Of a stretch of DNA of 18,366 nt, positions 16,024 to 18,366 are shown piece by piece. Positions within the stretch are counted from its first letter, which is position 1; each line of letters starts with the position of its first letter. Origin of the DNA: an archaeon (GTDB lineage: Archaea > Methanobacteriota > Methanobacteria > Methanobacteriales > Methanobacteriaceae); NCBI GenBank assembly GCA_024409185.1, contig JAKSUD010000003.1, positions 1-18,366 on the forward strand, given 5' to 3'. A program made the position numbers and the translations under genes. The notes beneath the pieces are model-generated. The model worked only from the letters and a program-made list of their open reading frames with translations, was not told the DNA's origin and ran no database searches.

Positions 16024-16062
16024 ATAAAAAAAAGTAAATAATAATGGTTTAAAAACCATTAT
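16024..16062 (-). terminator. 10-bp hairpin downstream of the zinc-ribbon protein gene
   Basis: Perfect inverted repeat ATAATGGTTT (16041-16050), AA, AAACCATTAT (16053-16062) begins 5 nt past the stop. On the minus strand a run of eight T follows near 16025-16033. The stem is the strongest in the window. Confidence 0.6.
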
Positions 16063-16067
16063 ATAAT

Positions 16068-17141
16068 TTAAAAGTTTTGAGTTCCAGTACGAGGAACAAT
16101 AGTAATTTCTTTAGAATCACTTAAAGTGCCATCTGCATTATAAACTTTAATAATACCGTGATCTGGGAATTTTGCAAATGCTTTTGTACTTGCAAAGTTT
16201 ACATAACCATCAGAAGATACTGTTTCAGTAAGAATAGTTTCTTCACACATAACATTATTTTTATTACTAAATACAGAACTTACTTTAACAGCTTTACCTG
16301 CAAATTGAGTTCCAACATACATTTTAATATAAGTTAAAGCTTCAATTTCTCTTGCAGTAGAAATACTAAGTTTTTGTATTTTAATAGGTCCATTAGCATA
16401 AGGAACATTAGCTGTATTAGTATTGTTAACAGTATTTTCAGTAGCTACATTAGAACTAGAACTAATATTAGAACTAGTATTAGAACTTACATTTGAAGCA
16501 ATAGTTGAATTTGAAGTAGAAACTGCAAGTGAAGAATTACCCATTTTTAAAGTTTTAACAGCATGTGCAACATATTCTGAACTACCAGAGTAAATTAAAA
16601 TATCTTTACTACCATGTTTAAAACTGTAACTATAAACTTCATAAGAAGATTTATTTAATAAAACATTATCAACTTCTACAGGAGTAACATAAGTAGTAGA
16701 TATCTTTTTAGCAGATCCAAATTCCGTAGCTTCATCAATATTATTCACAGATAAAGCAGAATTATCAAAAACATAAACTTCAAAACCATATTTTTTATCA
16801 ATATAAGTAGAATAAGATGAAGAGTTTACATTAACATTAACTTTATCATTATCAGGAACCTCCATAGACATACCATTAATATTAATTTCCTTATAAGGAG
16901 TTTGAGTTAAATAAGACATGCCTGCATATGCTATAGCAAAGAAAATAATAATAACTATTACCCCAATAACCAATTTCTTATTTCTTTTGATAAAAGATTC
17001 TTTAGGTTCATCTTCATCATCATCAAAAGAATAATCAAAATTAACATTAGCCATTGCATCGTAATGCTCTATATCAAAGCCACATCTTTGACAAATCTTA
17101 GCATCATCATCATTATCAGCACCACAATTAGGACAAAACAT
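16068..17141 (-). CDS. Zinc-ribbon, single-pass membrane protein with Ser/Asn-rich external region
   Basis: 357 aa, no named family beyond the zinc ribbon. N-terminal CPNCG and CQRCG (Cys3, Cys6, Cys17, Cys20) form a zinc ribbon, followed by an acidic linker, a basic FIKRNKK stop and one transmembrane segment (about 57-78). The rest should be outside the cell: an alpha/beta-looking domain, a linker dense in Ser, Asn and Thr with many N-glycosylation sequons (NSS, NST, NVS, NTS, NIS), and a C-terminal beta-rich domain. This layout is common in Methanobrevibacter surface proteins. ATG 17141 is preferred over GTG 17153, because AGGTGAGGTGA (17150-17160) is well spaced only for the ATG. The gene appears monocistronic, with a TATA box upstream and a hairpin downstream. 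Confidence 0.85.
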   Translation of the reverse strand: MFCPNCGADNDDDAKICQRCGFDIEHYDAMANVNFDYSFDDDEDEPKESFIKRNKKLVIGVIVIIIFFAIAYAGMSYLTQTPYKEININGMSMEVPDNDKVNVNVNSSSYSTYIDKKYGFEVYVFDNSALSVNNIDEATEFGSAKKISTTYVTPVEVDNVLLNKSSYEVYSYSFKHGSKDILIYSGSSEYVAHAVKTLKMGNSSLAVSTSNSTIASNVSSNTSSNISSSSNVATENTVNNTNTANVPYANGPIKIQKLSISTAREIEALTYIKMYVGTQFAGKAVKVSSVFSNKNNVMCEETILTETVSSDGYVNFASTKAFAKFPDHGIIKVYNADGTLSDSKEITIVPRTGTQNF

Positions 17142-17173
17142 TCTCTTTTTCACCTCACCTAATTAATTACAAT

Positions 17174-17187
17174 AAATATATAAATAG
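17174..17187 (-). promoter_or_regulatory. TATA box for the zinc-ribbon protein gene
   Basis: Minus-strand CTATTTATATATTT is centred about 40 bp upstream of ATG 17141. Transcription would start near 17155-17160, giving a leader barely longer than the AGGTGAGGTGA SD. Position and SD agree, which makes this the best promoter candidate in the window. Confidence 0.45.
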
Positions 17188-17415
17188 AATCCATAATAAT
17201 GAAAAAAATATTATTAAGATTTTATATGAAAATTATTATGTTTTAATAAGCATATAAATATTATTGTTAAAATTATAAAAAATTAACAACATTTACCAAT
17301 TAAAATTGAAAAAAATAAAAAATATTCAGATATTAAAAAATATATAGCGAAGTAAAAGTAATAAAACAATTATACTCCATCAAAAAGTAAAAAAAAATAA
17401 AAAAGAAAAATAGAA

Positions 17416-17847
17416 TTAATTTTGTAATTTAACAACAACTTTTCTTAAGGAATTTCCTTTAGGACAATCATCAAATTTTCCTAAATCTTTAATAAAAATA
17501 CATTTATCTCCAGAATGGATTCCTTCACTAAAACAAAATTCTCTAAAGTCACAATCTTTATCATCACAAGATACATTTTCAAAAGTAACTGTAGATCCTT
17601 CAAAAACTTTAGAATCTGTGCAAATAGTGCTTTCAGCATCTTCCACAACAACTACATTTACTTTCTCATCATTATGTAAAGAACATTTTTGTTCTACATC
17701 ACGAACTTCAATAATCACATATTTACGTCCTTTTTCAAGAGAATTAATACAAGATGATTTAAATCTACAACTTTCACATTCTTCTACAGGACCATAAAAT
17801 ACAAATTCATTTCCTTCTTTTGCCAAATCTTTACCAATTAAAGTTAT
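17416..17847 (-). CDS. UPF0179 family protein with an ATA at the start position
   Basis: 143 aa if begun at ATA 17847; archaeal UPF0179 of unknown function, cysteine-rich and probably metal-binding. Cysteines occur as ECESCRFKSSC, KCSLH, CDDKDCDFREFC, DKC and DDCPKG. The family N-terminus reads about MxTLIGxxLAKxGxEF; here the frame reads ITLIGKDLAKEGNEF, with ATA as its first codon exactly 5 nt after the strong SD GAGGTGAT (17851-17858) and a TAA just before it. No ATG or GTG start exists; TTG at 17826 is 7 codons in, lacks an SD, and would remove the conserved TLIG. Either ATA is used as a weak start or ATG has become ATA. The gene lies between egsA and the zinc-ribbon gene. Confidence 0.8.
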   Translation of the reverse strand: MTLIGKDLAKEGNEFVFYGPVEECESCRFKSSCINSLEKGRKYVIIEVRDVEQKCSLHNDEKVNVVVVEDAESTICTDSKVFEGSTVTFENVSCDDKDCDFREFCFSEGIHSGDKCIFIKDLGKFDDCPKGNSLRKVVVKLQN

Positions 17848-17888
17848 TTAATCACCTCATAAAATTTATTGAATTAATATTAAGAGTT

Positions 17889-17992
17889 TATATTAAAAGT
17901 TTTAATAGCTAAAATTTTATATTAAAACTTCAGTTTTATATTAAAGTAGTATTAATTAAAAGTTATATTAAAACTTCAGTTTTAATAGCTAA
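17889..17992. repeat. Degenerate repeats copying the 3' end of egsA
   Basis: Three related units: 17889-17912, 17918-17940 and 17964-17992. Units 2 and 3 are identical over 22 bp (17917-17938 and 17963-17984, period 46). Unit 1 matches unit 3 at both ends (TATATTAAAA and GTTTTAATAGCTAA) but lacks five central bases. Unit 3 is the coding end of egsA with its TAA stop. Each unit is also a near palindrome (TTAAAACT-TC-AGTTTTAA in unit 3), so they may form weak hairpins and act in termination between egsA and UPF0179. Confidence 0.65.
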
Positions 17993-18366
17993 TTCAATAG
18001 CTGCTTCTTCTGTAATACCATTATCTCCTAAAATAGTGTACCTTTCAGGACGAATAGAATTAGCCATAACTAAAGCTTGAATAAGTTCATCTTCAGTAAT
18101 TCCTAATTCTTTAATATTAGTAGGGGCTTTTACAGCTTTTAAAGCAGATTGAATAAATCTCCAATCCCCACCATGTAAATGCATCATCATAATAGTTCCT
18201 ATACCACATTGTTCCCCGTGTAATGCTGGTTTTTTAGCTATTCTATCTAATGCATGGGCAAATAAATGTTCAGACCCACTTGCAGGCCTACTTGAACCTG
18301 CAATACTAATCGCCATACCACTACTAAATAATGCTTTTACAACAATTCTTGCACTTTCTTCTAAAC
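17963..18366 (-). CDS. egsA: sn-Glycerol-1-phosphate dehydrogenase (partial, C-terminal part)
   Basis: The last 134 residues are visible; the gene runs off the window end, so the 5' part is missing. The enzyme reduces dihydroxyacetone phosphate to sn-glycerol 1-phosphate, setting the archaeal lipid backbone stereochemistry. Diagnostic segments are [20 protein letters not shown] followed by AHALD, with a zinc-ligand His, and [15 protein letters not shown] with the second zinc His. An internal ATG at 18316 is not the start, because the frame continues upstream as [16 protein letters not shown]. It is first in the minus-strand series egsA, UPF0179, zinc-ribbon gene, rpiA. Confidence 0.93.
   Translation of the reverse strand, partial: LEESARIVVKALFSSGMAISIAGSSRPASGSEHLFAHALDRIAKKPALHGEQCGIGTIMMMHLHGGDWRFIQSALKAVKAPTNIKELGITEDELIQALVMANSIRPERYTILGDNGITEEAAIELAIKTEVLI

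Noticed and set aside
1..18366. tRNA, rRNA, insertion sequence or phage genes
   Set aside because: No GC-rich cloverleaf-like island, transposase motif or phage structural protein was seen.

Overview
The window looks like a chromosomal segment of a very AT-rich methanogenic archaeon of the order Methanobacteriales, most like Methanobrevibacter. The evidence is the archaeal gene set: the aspartate-semialdehyde route into shikimate (ADH synthase plus 3-dehydroquinate synthase II), two-subunit archaeal primase (PriS/PriL), class I CCA-adding enzyme, F420H2:NADP oxidoreductase, sn-glycerol-1-phosphate dehydrogenase (archaeal lipid backbone), UPF0179 and class III signal-peptide pilins. Shine-Dalgarno sites (GGAGGT, GAGGTGA) and TATA-like boxes fit this. 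No rRNA, tRNA, CRISPR array or insertion sequence was recognised.

Layout. 1-1226 (minus): a CapA-family surface protein broken by one in-frame TAA. 1524-4257 (plus): aroA', aroB' and the RNA 2',3'-cyclic phosphodiesterase thpR, preceded by three 30-bp tandem repeats. 4373-6746: a small nitroreductase (plus), then minus-strand genes for a stand-alone response-regulator receiver, an ABM-fold monooxygenase and npdG. 7031-8467 (plus): cca. 8523-11571: priS and priL on the minus strand, separated by an opposite-strand acidic protein gene of unknown function. 12027-13027 (plus): two class III (EppA-type) pilin-like genes, the second frameshifted. 13193-14867 (plus): a CoA-disulfide-reductase/NADH-oxidase-family flavoprotein broken by TAG and a DUF5654 membrane protein broken by TGA at a tryptophan position. 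15132-18366 (minus): rpiA, a zinc-ribbon membrane protein, UPF0179 and the 3' part of egsA.

The genes are mostly housekeeping: aromatic amino-acid precursors, tRNA 3'-end maturation, replication priming, F420/NADP redox balance, pentose phosphates and membrane-lipid stereochemistry. No new multi-gene system is obvious. Two patterns stand out. First, five genes in 18 kb carry single-position lesions: three nonsense codons (TAA, TAG, TGA), one -1 frameshift, and an ATA where UPF0179 should start with ATG. The three nonsense codons and the ATA are all compatible with C:G to T:A changes, so this could be real decay, assembly error or cytosine-deamination damage. Second, the 3' ends of three genes (capA, thpR, egsA) are partly duplicated just downstream, stop codon included, with periods of 20 to 47 bp. 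Several minus-strand genes, and DUF5654, also end in hairpin plus oligo-T structures resembling intrinsic terminators.
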